NCBI RefSeq assembly: GCF_000169175.1
Contig: NZ_AAWS01000005.1
Coordinates: 124,001 to 188,000, forward strand
From: Microscilla marina ATCC 23134
GTDB taxonomy: Bacteria > Bacteroidota > Bacteroidia > Cytophagales > Microscillaceae
DNA: 64,000 nucleotides
Reading direction: 5' to 3'
Shown: positions 26,651 to 35,608 of the stretch, one piece after another
Numbering within the stretch: position 1 is the stretch's first letter
Layout of the letters: each line of letters starts with the position of its first letter
The notes under the pieces: model-generated
What the model saw: the letters and a program-made list of their open reading frames with translations, nothing else
Told to the model about the DNA's origin: nothing
The model's database searches: none
Translations under genes and position numbers: made by a program

Positions 26651-28122
26651 ATTACTAAAATATCGTCTATTTGAGACTCATTACCTACTTGCATCCAGTT
26701 TTCCAGCGTTGATTCCAGTATAGACTTTTGTTGACTAAGAGGTTTTTGATAGTTTTCTTTCAATGCTTTTTCAAAACGTGCATTCATAAACTTTCTGCGG
26801 TCTGGACCTCCAAACTGATCTAAATATCCATCTGAAAAGAGATAAACCATGGTAAGTTGGCTATAGGTAATCGTGTGTGCAGTAAAAGGATTTTCTTGGA
26901 TATTGTCTCCACCTATTGCAAACCTATCTCCTTTGATCTTATGAAGCTCATTATTCTTTATATATACCAACGGGTTTTTTGCCCCCGCAAAATGTATTTC
27001 ACTTTTATCTTTGGGTTTAGAAATTAGTGAAATATCCATCCCATCTTTATTATCATTATCTTCTTGATGAAGTGTTTTTCTAACTTTCTGGTGCATTTCA
27101 TACAATATTTCGTTTGGCTCAGTAATCTTTTCTGCCTTTACTATATCGTTTAAAATAGCAACCCCAATCATAGAAAGAAAAGCCCCTGGTATGCCATGCC
27201 CTTGACAATCGACGGCAGCTGCTATGTAATGGCTTTCTGTTTCCACCAGGTAGTAAAAATCACCAGAAACTACCTGAAGAGGTTTAAATAAAATAAACAA
27301 GTCTTTATTCAAGTAATTAGAAATACTTGAGTCTATGGATAAGCAAGCATTTTGGATGGTTTGAGCATATTTGATAGAAGCTATGAGGTTGTCATTTTGT
27401 ACTTGAGTTTTTACTAATACCTGGTTGAGCATTTGATTTTGGGCTTCTATTTCTTCTTTATTCTCCTGTAGTGCGACTGTATTTTCATTGATTTGCTTGA
27501 AAGTTGGTCGGAAAATAAAAAAACCTTCGATACCAAGTAATAATAAGGTAACACTCATTAGCATCATCTCTAAGTTACGAAACTTAGTGATGTTGTCTTT
27601 ACTAAGTTTAGCAAATTGAAACGTGATATGATTCATGAGCTTTAGAAACTCTTCTTCATTATTTAGTATTTGATCGACATAGGCTTTTTGCTCTAAGGTA
27701 TTGATTGAAAAACGAGCTTGGATGAGTTTTTGGGAAGCTTGAGTTATGCTGTCTTTATAGGGTTTTATTTGTCTGAATTTCTTTTTGTTGACTTGATCGA
27801 GGTCGGGTTTAGGTAAGTTAAGCAGTGCATCCCCTTTTAAAAGACCTTGATGGGAATGATTCCAAAGGTTTAAAGCGAGTTTGAGTTTTTGTTGATGCTG
27901 ACTAAACTCGGTGATGTTTTTTGCCCTCAGGATCAGTAGTGCCTCTTTGGTAATTTTCTGGCTAAACATTCTTTGACGCCCCGAAATATTGATAATGTGA
28001 GAATTCTCTTCTTCTTTATGCAGGTATATTTGTAAAAATAATTGGCTCCCAATTGTAAACGCTGCAATCATAAATAGGGCAACTATGTATATGTATGTAT
28101 ATTTCCTTGTATGTATTTGCAT
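26629..28122 (-). CDS. SpoIIE-type PP2C phosphatase with PilJ-like sensor
   Basis: The 497-residue protein has a membrane segment at about 8-34, then a PilJ N-terminal-like helical sensor (HIINISGRQRMFSQKITKEA at its start), a second membrane segment (about 186-207), a coiled coil (about 210-250), and a C-terminal SpoIIE/PP2C-like serine phosphatase from about 255. Metal-binding acidic motifs are visible: VSGDFYYLVE, AAVDCQGHGIPGAFLSM, DGMDISLI and VYLFSDGYLDQFGG. Proteins of this design turn an envelope signal into dephosphorylation of STAS anti-sigma antagonists or similar targets. A SpoIIAA/STAS-like protein is encoded at 10270-10671 in this window, but no direct link can be shown. A second SpoIIE protein lies at 42494. 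Confidence 0.92.
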   Translation of the reverse strand: MQIHTRKYTYIYIVALFMIAAFTIGSQLFLQIYLHKEEENSHIINISGRQRMFSQKITKEALLILRAKNITEFSQHQQKLKLALNLWNHSHQGLLKGDALLNLPKPDLDQVNKKKFRQIKPYKDSITQASQKLIQARFSINTLEQKAYVDQILNNEEEFLKLMNHITFQFAKLSKDNITKFRNLEMMLMSVTLLLLGIEGFFIFRPTFKQINENTVALQENKEEIEAQNQMLNQVLVKTQVQNDNLIASIKYAQTIQNACLSIDSSISNYLNKDLFILFKPLQVVSGDFYYLVETESHYIAAAVDCQGHGIPGAFLSMIGVAILNDIVKAEKITEPNEILYEMHQKVRKTLHQEDNDNKDGMDISLISKPKDKSEIHFAGAKNPLVYIKNNELHKIKGDRFAIGGDNIQENPFTAHTITYSQLTMVYLFSDGYLDQFGGPDRRKFMNARFEKALKENYQKPLSQQKSILESTLENWMQVGNESQIDDILVMGIKFTV

Positions 28123-28545
28123 AATTGCAATTTTGATAAAATCTAAAGCATCATTTAGAGGTATACATATTGTGCAGTAAGTTTTTTTTAAAGAATTGTC
28201 AAAACAATGATTTAGTATAAGTCCAGAGCCCTGTTTCGTTAGTAACTAACGAGTGTGTAAGTTGCTTATTTTTAGATATTTATAGTTAGAGGCTGCTTTG
28301 CCCATTCTCTTTTTTTGAGTACTGGCACTTTTATCACAAATGTTCAAAAAAAAGAAGTTACCCAGTTAAATTACTGGTAATCAGCAGTTGGTTTTATATA
28401 AAGTGATGGTGAATGGTTAGTATAACTTATGTTTGCAAAAACTATACAAGGCATTGCTTTTTACTTTTGCCAGAGGAAAATAAAAAGTAAGATAAAGAGT
28501 TTTGATGCAGCAGTCAGCTCTACCAAAGAAGAGTATTGAAAACAC
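28123..28545. other. Intergenic gap, nothing recognised
   Basis: This AT-rich stretch of about 420 bases lies upstream of the SpoIIE gene and downstream of the small gene at 28546, both on the minus strand. No reading frame, strong hairpin or consensus promoter pair was seen. Confidence 0.6.
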
Positions 28546-28806
28546 TTACTCTTCTCCTTTAATCTCCAGATAATCTTGCCACATAGCCCTTAATGTACCC
28601 AAGCGGGCTTTTTCTTTGTCTTTAAGCAATACATATTTGGCTGGTTTACTGCCTTCAGTAGTCGTTTGTTCAGGGGTATAGATAAAGGTGAAAACACTGT
28701 CGTGGCGTCTAAACTTAATATATGTTTTATTGTTTTTGGTTTGTTTACTCACCGTGTGGTACAGCCTTGCTTCATCTATAGCCTGGTATATATCTTTTAC
28801 TTCCAT
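28546..28806 (-). CDS. Small unrecognised cytoplasmic protein
   Basis: The 86-residue protein begins MEVKDIYQAIDEARLYHTV and has a predicted alpha-beta-beta-alpha layout (KTYIKFRRH and FTFIYTPEQ strands, C-terminal helix LGTLRAMWQDYLEI). It has no signal peptide, membrane segment or metal motif. It lies 13 bases after the outer-membrane barrel gene and so is probably in the same transcript. I do not recognise the family. Confidence 0.75.
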   Translation of the reverse strand: MEVKDIYQAIDEARLYHTVSKQTKNNKTYIKFRRHDSVFTFIYTPEQTTTEGSKPAKYVLLKDKEKARLGTLRAMWQDYLEIKGEE

Positions 28807-28819
28807 TGATTTACTTTGG

Positions 28820-29896
28820 TTAAAATTTAAGTGCCATTGAAAATGTCACAAAAGCATCATTGTTACTTCTCATGTTTTCTTTAGGGAATAACTCATCTGG
28901 GGCAGTGAAAAATTTGCCTTCCAACCTGATAGCCATGTTTTTTTGTGGGCGATAAGCCAAGTTGAGCGACCCAGTATTGAGCATAAAACCATTGGGTGTT
29001 CCTGTATTCATCAATACTTCACTGGGGTCGTTGTAGTTTTCAAAAAACGCGGCTATTGACCACTTGTCAGAGAGTTTGTAACGCAACCATACAAAAAACT
29101 CGGTAGCTGTATCATAAGCCGAGGTGCCCAGCTGTTCTTTTGCGTGATACTCTACAGTAGCGGCTACCTGTAGTCGGTCAGTAATGTCATATTTTACATA
29201 AAAGTCATTAAAAAAAGCAATTTGAGCCGAGAGACTGTCTAGGTTATCGTTTCCTATATAGTTGCCATAACCTATCAAGAGCTGATCGTTGACCTGATAA
29301 CTGGCGGTGAGCATCAGTGACTTAGCTGAATTATTGTCTTGTATTTTTTGTAGTCCGTTTACCAGCGAAACATCCAGGGTAAATTTCTTAGAAGGAGTCC
29401 AGGTGAGGGCAAGCCCCGATTGGTAATAAGGCATAATATCGGCAGCAAAAGACCGTGAATACACAGGGTTTTCGATAGATAAGTTACTTTCAAGGTTAAT
29501 GGCTGCTTCTCTGATGCCTATAGTAGCTTTGAGTTCATTGGTAAGCTTATAAGACACGTTTGCCAAGTAAATGTTTCTTAAAAAACCGGGCTCTCCAGCG
29601 TAATTGTTTCTCACGAAGGTTCCTTCTTGTAAAGCGAAGTTGGCTTCTACTTTTCCTTTTTGATAATTCGCTTGTAAAATCCCCCAGTTAAGGTTAAATT
29701 CATTATGCCGGGCAGGTTGGGTAAAGTATGCTAGGTTTTTGCTAGTGGGATTATTAAAGGTATAAGTATAATAACTGTCAACAAACCCAGAAATGGTGAA
29801 AGGGCTTGTTTCTTTGCTTTTTTGTCCCTCTTCCTGGGCAAAACAATTACATTGTGCAATGATACAGCATAAGATAATGAGTAAGCTTGGTTTCAT
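28820..29896 (-). CDS. Outer membrane beta-barrel (porin-like) protein
   Basis: The 358-residue protein has a signal peptide (about 1-20, ending NCFAQ) and then alternating amphipathic strands with aromatic girdles, for example ISGFVDSYYTYTF at the start of the barrel and a C-terminal strand ending VTFSMALKF with a terminal Phe, the usual outer membrane assembly signal. The pattern fits the outer-membrane-barrel porin family with an opening FVDSYY motif that is common in Bacteroidota. It would be a small-solute pore or carbohydrate/phosphate porin, but the specificity is unknown. It heads a two-gene unit with the small protein at 28546. Confidence 0.88.
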   Translation of the reverse strand: MKPSLLIILCCIIAQCNCFAQEEGQKSKETSPFTISGFVDSYYTYTFNNPTSKNLAYFTQPARHNEFNLNWGILQANYQKGKVEANFALQEGTFVRNNYAGEPGFLRNIYLANVSYKLTNELKATIGIREAAINLESNLSIENPVYSRSFAADIMPYYQSGLALTWTPSKKFTLDVSLVNGLQKIQDNNSAKSLMLTASYQVNDQLLIGYGNYIGNDNLDSLSAQIAFFNDFYVKYDITDRLQVAATVEYHAKEQLGTSAYDTATEFFVWLRYKLSDKWSIAAFFENYNDPSEVLMNTGTPNGFMLNTGSLNLAYRPQKNMAIRLEGKFFTAPDELFPKENMRSNNDAFVTFSMALKF

Positions 29897-30118
29897 ATAA
29901 AAGGTTTGTTAAGATTTTTGTTGAAAACAGCATATACCCCCAAGCGCACAGCTTAGGGATAAGCGCTAATGATTGCCAAAAATATAAAAAAAGAGCAGAT
30001 GGGAAACTATTATGTTTTTTTTAAGCAATTTTTAAGTTGTAGGCGCACAAGTACAACATCATAGTATTGTTTATTTTTCAGATAGTTTCTAAAGTTTATT
30101 ATCATAGTTTAATACTTT

Positions 30119-31492
30119 ATGGCAAAGAGTCAAACCACTCCACGTCGTTTTTATTTATTTGTGTTAGGGCTTATGGGAGCCTTCATCATCGTTTTTGTGT
30201 ATTGCCTGAGTATTATGCTATTGGCAAACCGCAAAGCGGAGCCATTGACCAAAAGCGAAAGAAGTATTAGGGCGTTGGGCAAAGCTTATATACAGTTTGG
30301 ATACTATGAGTTGAGAGAGTTTTACCTGACTTTGGCAGCAAAAGAAGAAAAAAGGGCTGACTTGATTAAAGAAACAGATAGCCTTTGGGCACACATTGAA
30401 ACAAACATCGCTCAGTACCAAAAGTATACTATGTTAGAACAGCCTGCTGCAACTACGCTTCGTAAAATGTTGCAGGCTTACCGCCAAAGTTCCCTTACCA
30501 GAAGAAAGCTGTTGGAGTCGGGGCAGTTCAATCAGGCGTTAAGTCATTTAACCTCAAACCAACACCAGCAGGTATTTTATAAGCAAGAAGAATTGTTTGG
30601 TGATATAGGTGACTTGTTGCCTTACCAAATGCAAAAGTTATTGAAACCCGAAGCGTCAGCCTATGTCCATGGGCTCTCGGGTATGGTAAGCGCTGGTTGG
30701 GTACTTATAGTGGCTTCAATTATAATCTTTATTTTTATTCAATTAGCATTTGATGCTTTTGAGCGCAAGTTGTTGGTCAAAAGAATATTGCCTTTACTTA
30801 TTCTTATCAATGTAGTTGTTCAGGGCATTGTATTGTTTAAGCCTTCCCCTCGTTTTGGTGCCAAGTATCAACTGGTACAAGACCATACCCTCTTTATCAA
30901 TTTTATGAGCTATTTTAATCATTATACCCAGTTAGAGTTTAAGCATGCACTAGACTCATCACGCTTGGTAAAAAAACAAATAGAGGAGGAGATGGCTGTA
31001 TATCACCGCTCGGTGCGTCAGACATTGCGCGATAGCCAGCATAAGTTGGGCTCAAGGTTTAAACATGAGATCTCGCAATTAAAAAAGCTCAGAAAAGAGT
31101 ATTTCACCAAGCAAAGGATTCCAGCACTGGTTTATTCGTTCAACAGTGGAGAATTGGCTGCTTTGAGATTATTGATGCCGAGTGGACATTTGTCAGACAG
31201 CACCTTAAACAGTCTTGACCCAGAGTCGGTAATATATGAAGAAGGACAAAATGCCAGGATTATTCGTGAGTTTCACCAAAGTTTTGATAAAATATTGCAG
31301 GGGCTAGATACACATTACCCCGTGGCTGTTCAAAAACTTTGTCAAAAGAATCCATATCGAGGGTTTTACTGGGGAGGAATTGGCTTGTGTGTGTTAGGCT
31401 TGATTTGGCTTTTATGGCGTTTTAGAAAGCCCAAGAAATGGGTGGTATACAAAGCAAAAAGTCATTTTTTAGTCAAAAAGCAATTAAGTTAG
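30119..31492 (+). CDS. Orphan membrane sensor with two helical-bundle domains
   Basis: The 457-residue protein has membrane segments at about 11-37, 188-210, 219-237 and 422-440, giving two extracytoplasmic helical domains (about 40-185 and 240-420) of the four-helix-bundle MCP-sensor kind. The second domain is clearly related to the sensor domain of the next gene: both share the run KKQIEEEMA, preceded by an EF(K/R)H motif and followed by similar helices. No kinase, cyclase, HAMP or methyl-accepting output is present, only a short basic C-terminal tail. It may therefore act as a partner or decoy receptor for the hybrid kinase encoded 136 bases downstream. The function is inferred from this shared domain and adjacency. 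Confidence 0.85.
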   Translation: MAKSQTTPRRFYLFVLGLMGAFIIVFVYCLSIMLLANRKAEPLTKSERSIRALGKAYIQFGYYELREFYLTLAAKEEKRADLIKETDSLWAHIETNIAQYQKYTMLEQPAATTLRKMLQAYRQSSLTRRKLLESGQFNQALSHLTSNQHQQVFYKQEELFGDIGDLLPYQMQKLLKPEASAYVHGLSGMVSAGWVLIVASIIIFIFIQLAFDAFERKLLVKRILPLLILINVVVQGIVLFKPSPRFGAKYQLVQDHTLFINFMSYFNHYTQLEFKHALDSSRLVKKQIEEEMAVYHRSVRQTLRDSQHKLGSRFKHEISQLKKLRKEYFTKQRIPALVYSFNSGELAALRLLMPSGHLSDSTLNSLDPESVIYEEGQNARIIREFHQSFDKILQGLDTHYPVAVQKLCQKNPYRGFYWGGIGLCVLGLIWLLWRFRKPKKWVVYKAKSHFLVKKQLS

Positions 31493-31499
31493 TATTGAA

Positions 31500-31529
31500 T
31501 TTGTGCATTGATAAAAAAACGTATCTTTG
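31500..31529 (+). promoter_or_regulatory. Bacteroidota-type promoter of the hybrid kinase-cyclase gene
   Basis: TTTG at 31500-31503 and TATCTTTG at 31522-31529 (consensus TAnnTTTG) are separated by 18 bases, close to the usual spacing of the main Bacteroidota sigma factor. Transcription would start near 31536, leaving a leader of about 90 bases before the ATG at 31629. It implies separate transcription from the upstream sensor gene. Confidence 0.7.
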
Positions 31530-31628
31530 TTAGTAAAGGGGGCATTATATCCCACCCTCTCATTGACAACTGCATATGTGAAAATATAAAACCTCATTAC
31601 AGGAATTTATAACCTAAAAGAAAAAGGT

Positions 31629-34600
31629 ATGAACAGATGGTTTTCTAAACTTCCTATCTACATAAGGCTTCGCATAGGGTTTGGTGTTGTGCTGGTGCTT
31701 ACCCTGGCCATGACCATCTTCTCTATCCAGCAGTTAGAGCAGCTCCACAAGAAAACTAAAGAAATCAACGAGAAATGGTTGATCAACGTGAGAGAAATCT
31801 CAGAATTTAGTACCAACCTGGGGTACTATTCTATCAGTGAGTTTCGTCACATTAATTCGAGCGACCCAGTAGCAAAAAAACAGATAGAAGAAGAGATGGC
31901 AAACATTCGCCGTAAGCTCCGTAAAAGCCTGGATCGTTATGAAAAACTCGTAGTCACTAACAAAGAAAGGGCTTTACTGAGAAGTGTTAAAAAAATGCGC
32001 CAAAACTATTTTTCTGTTCTTTCGGCACCTGTGCTGGAGCTGTCGCGCCAGGGTAGGACAGAAGAAGCTACTAAACGGGTGTTGTCGGGAGCCAATGCCA
32101 AGGCGATTCAAGACATTAAGGAAAAGCTGGATGAGATTGTATTAGAAAATAAAAAAGGAAGTACCAAAGCTGCCAGCGACAGTGAAGCCATTTACGAGCG
32201 ATCTACTACTGAGGTGTGGGCTATTTTGATTGCAGCTATTTTTCTGGGAGTTTTAATTTCTATGATGGTATCGAGCAACATCAGGAGGCAAATAGGTGGT
32301 GAACCACATATTATAGCCAATATTGCCCAGAAAGTATCATCAGAGGGAGATTTGGATATTCACTTTGATGCAGGACAAAATGCTGGTATTTATGGTTCGG
32401 TCAGGCAAATGGTCAATACTTTTAGAGAGATTGGTAGTGTAACAGCTGACTTATCCAAAGGGCACTCTGCTGAAACGCTTAGAGTAAAAAGTGATAAAGA
32501 TACGCTTGCTTTGTCTATCAATCAGATGATTGATAATTTTAAAAAGGTGATCATGCAGGCGAATGAAATAGCCAAGGGTAATTTTTTGGTGCAAATAGAT
32601 TTACGCAGCGAACAGGATGAGTTGAGCATTGCTTTGCAGCAAATGACTAAAAGTTTGAGTGAAAACAAACTGAAAAACGAGCAGGAAAATTGGGTAAAAG
32701 ATGGAATCAACCAGTTGAGTAAAGATATTTCCAGCGACATTTCTCTTGAAAAAATTTGTCGTCAATCCATTAGTTTTATTTCCCGTTATGTAGAAGCTGC
32801 CCAAGGGGTGATCTATTTGTATGACAAAGAAGATGAATATTTGAGCTTGTATGCTACCTATGCGTTCAAAGAACGCAACGACATTTCTAACAAATACAAA
32901 TTGGGAGAGGGGCTGGTAGGACAGGTAGCCCTTGAGCAAAAACCTATTTTGTTGAAAAACGTGACCCGCAAAGAGTCGGTAGTGCATACTGGAGTGATTA
33001 GCGAAGCCCCTCTGTATATTTACGCCCTCCCTTTGGTGTTCGAAAATGAATTGCATGGGGTTGTCGAGCTTGCCTCATTTGAAGAATTTACCCAGCTTAA
33101 GCAGCGTTTTTTGGATGAAGCCGATCGTATTTTGACTACTTACCTACATTCTGCCCAACAAACCGAGGAGGTGAGGCGTTTACTGGTGATTGCAGAAGAG
33201 GCAAAACAAGAAGCCGAAACTAAGGCCCAGGAGCTTGCCCAATCGCAAGAAGAACTAAGGGCTACCTCAGAAGAGCTACAGCACCGCAACGAAGCCCTGG
33301 AAAAGCACACCAACGAAATAAACGAGGTAAACGTAAGGTTGGAACAAAACCAGGAAGAATTGCAAAGCCAACAGGATGAACTAAAAAATCAAAATGCCAC
33401 GCTCGAAAAAGCCCGTCTTGAGCTTGCTAGACGCACCGAACAACTAGAGCTTGCCAATAAATATAAATCAGAATTTTTGGCAAATACTTCTCACGAAATA
33501 CGCACTCCTTTGAACGGAATCATTGGGCTTACTGAATCGTTGATTGACGGAGCAGCCGGACCTTTGAACGAAAAGACCATGAGTAACCTTGAGTTGATCA
33601 ACAGTAGCGCCATCCGTTTGTCTACCTTGGTAAATGATATTCTTGATTTTTCACGAATGGAAAACCACGAATTGGGTATTCAAAGGAAACCTACCGATTT
33701 TTATGCCATTGTAGATGTGGTGGTACGAGTAAGTCGAGAGCTGATAGGAGACAAAGACTTGGTGCTGGTAAATACTATAGGCAAAGACATTCCAATTATA
33801 GAAGGAGACGAAAACCGATTACAACAGATATTATATAACTTGATAGGCAATGGTATTAAGTTTACCGAAAGTGGCCAGGTAACTTTATCGGCTAAAACGA
33901 CCGATGCCTTTTTAAGCGTAAGCGTAAAAGATACAGGGATAGGTATATCGCCCGAAAGTCAAGACCGGATTTTTGAGTCGTTTGAGCAAGAAGATGGTTC
34001 TACTTCCCGTAATTATGGGGGAACTGGCTTGGGGCTGGCCATTTCTAAAGAATTGGTAGAGCTTCACGGAGGAACCATTCAACTGAAGTCGGAAGTGGGC
34101 AAAGGATCGGAGTTTATATTTACTCTGCCAATATCTCAAAACCAAAGCATTGCAAGAAAGAGCAAAGAAACGCCATTATCTATAGATCCGCCACCATTGG
34201 CAAACAATGAGGAAGAAACAGCCGTTAGTTCGTTATTGAATCAAAATATTTTTGATAAGTCTGCAGTCGTATCAGCTCCTGATTTGGAAAGTATAGAGAG
34301 CAATGAACGATTAATTGCCCATATAAATAGCAATTATCAGGTGAAAATTTTGGTGGTAGATGATGAACCCGTAAATTTACAGGTCTTAGAAAATCATCTT
34401 TCAATTCAAAATTACAACATCACTCAAGCATCAGACGGCTTAAAAGCACTAAAAATTATTAAGGAAAGCAAAGAGCCATTTGATATTATTTTGCTGGATG
34501 TGATGATGCCTAAAATGTCGGGTTATGAAGTATGCCGAACTATTCGGGAGCGGTTTCCACTGGTTGAATTGCCAGTATTGATGCTCACTGCTAAAAACCA

Positions 34601-35498
34601 GCCTAAAGACATCGTAGAAGGTTTTGACGCTGGAGCAAACGATTACCTTACCAAACCTTTTTCTAAGGTAGAGTTACTATCACGTATTAAAACCCATGTA
34701 TTACTAAAACTGACCAGCGAAAATCTGCAGACCGCCAACGAAAAACTACAAGAGTATAATGCTACTCTTGAGCAAAAAATAGAAGAGCGTACGGAGGAAA
34801 TCAATACCTTATTGTTGAATATTTTGCCAGAAGAAGTAGCCAATGATCTAAAAACCAACGGCAAAGCACCTGTAAAGTATTATGCCATGAGCACGGTGTT
34901 ATTTACTGACTTCCAAGGGTTTACCAAGCAAGCCTCAGAGATGGACAGCAAAGAGTTGGTAGAAGACCTAAACGAGTATTTTGCGGGTTTTGATGACATT
35001 ATGGAGCAATATAACCTGGAAAAAATCAAAACTATTGGTGATGCGTATATGGCAGCTGGTGGTATACCACAGTCTAATACAACCAACCCAGTAGATGCAG
35101 TACTTGCCGGACTGGCTATTCAACAGTTTGTAGCAGCAAAACGAGCCGAAAGAAAAGCAGAAGGCAAACAGTTTTGGGATGTTAGGCTAGGCGTTAATAC
35201 AGGAGAGGTAATAGCGGGCGTTATAGGTACAAAGAAATTTGCCTATGATGTGTGGGGCGACTCGGTAAATACGGCGGCTCGAATGGAAAGCGGTGGTAAA
35301 GTAGGAGAGGTGAACATTTCGCATAATACGTATGAAATGGTGAAAGACTATTTTGATGTAGAGCACCGTGGCAAAGTAAACGCCAAAGGTAAAGGAGAGG
35401 TAGATATGTATTTTGTGAAAAGGATTAAGTCTGAGTTGTCAGCAGATGATGCCGGAACTAAGCCTAATCAGGCTTTTTGGGTAAAGCTAGAGGGGTAA
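31629..35498 (+). CDS. Hybrid histidine kinase / response regulator / adenylate cyclase
   Basis: The 1289-residue protein joins a complete phosphorelay to a nucleotide cyclase. In order: TM1 (about 12-30), a four-helix-bundle sensor (about 31-195), TM2 (about 197-218), a HAMP-like linker (about 218-345), GAF (about 360-520), coiled coil (about 520-610), HisKA with His622 in SHEIRTPLNG, HATPase_c (about 725-840, with intact GTGLGLAI), a REC domain with Asp957 in LLDVMMPKMSG, and a class III cyclase (about 1075-1270). The cyclase metal ligands are Asp1094 (FTDFQGFT) and Asp1138 (IGDAYMAAGG). The Lys of EKIKTIGDAY and the Asp of YDVWGD favour ATP over GTP. The plan resembles cyanobacterial CyaC: kinase autophosphorylation should control cAMP synthesis. 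Confidence 0.95.
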   Translation: MNRWFSKLPIYIRLRIGFGVVLVLTLAMTIFSIQQLEQLHKKTKEINEKWLINVREISEFSTNLGYYSISEFRHINSSDPVAKKQIEEEMANIRRKLRKSLDRYEKLVVTNKERALLRSVKKMRQNYFSVLSAPVLELSRQGRTEEATKRVLSGANAKAIQDIKEKLDEIVLENKKGSTKAASDSEAIYERSTTEVWAILIAAIFLGVLISMMVSSNIRRQIGGEPHIIANIAQKVSSEGDLDIHFDAGQNAGIYGSVRQMVNTFREIGSVTADLSKGHSAETLRVKSDKDTLALSINQMIDNFKKVIMQANEIAKGNFLVQIDLRSEQDELSIALQQMTKSLSENKLKNEQENWVKDGINQLSKDISSDISLEKICRQSISFISRYVEAAQGVIYLYDKEDEYLSLYATYAFKERNDISNKYKLGEGLVGQVALEQKPILLKNVTRKESVVHTGVISEAPLYIYALPLVFENELHGVVELASFEEFTQLKQRFLDEADRILTTYLHSAQQTEEVRRLLVIAEEAKQEAETKAQELAQSQEELRATSEELQHRNEALEKHTNEINEVNVRLEQNQEELQSQQDELKNQNATLEKARLELARRTEQLELANKYKSEFLANTSHEIRTPLNGIIGLTESLIDGAAGPLNEKTMSNLELINSSAIRLSTLVNDILDFSRMENHELGIQRKPTDFYAIVDVVVRVSRELIGDKDLVLVNTIGKDIPIIEGDENRLQQILYNLIGNGIKFTESGQVTLSAKTTDAFLSVSVKDTGIGISPESQDRIFESFEQEDGSTSRNYGGTGLGLAISKELVELHGGTIQLKSEVGKGSEFIFTLPISQNQSIARKSKETPLSIDPPPLANNEEETAVSSLLNQNIFDKSAVVSAPDLESIESNERLIAHINSNYQVKILVVDDEPVNLQVLENHLSIQNYNITQASDGLKALKIIKESKEPFDIILLDVMMPKMSGYEVCRTIRERFPLVELPVLMLTAKNQPKDIVEGFDAGANDYLTKPFSKVELLSRIKTHVLLKLTSENLQTANEKLQEYNATLEQKIEERTEEINTLLLNILPEEVANDLKTNGKAPVKYYAMSTVLFTDFQGFTKQASEMDSKELVEDLNEYFAGFDDIMEQYNLEKIKTIGDAYMAAGGIPQSNTTNPVDAVLAGLAIQQFVAAKRAERKAEGKQFWDVRLGVNTGEVIAGVIGTKKFAYDVWGDSVNTAARMESGGKVGEVNISHNTYEMVKDYFDVEHRGKVNAKGKGEVDMYFVKRIKSELSADDAGTKPNQAFWVKLEG

Positions 35499-35608
35499 GC
35501 GCTTGTTTAAAGTTAGCCTATAAGCTTTAAGGTGGACGAAGAATAATACTTAAATGAGGTACAGGGGCAACCCAATGGCCTGATGCTTTAAATAAATGTT
35601 AATTGACG

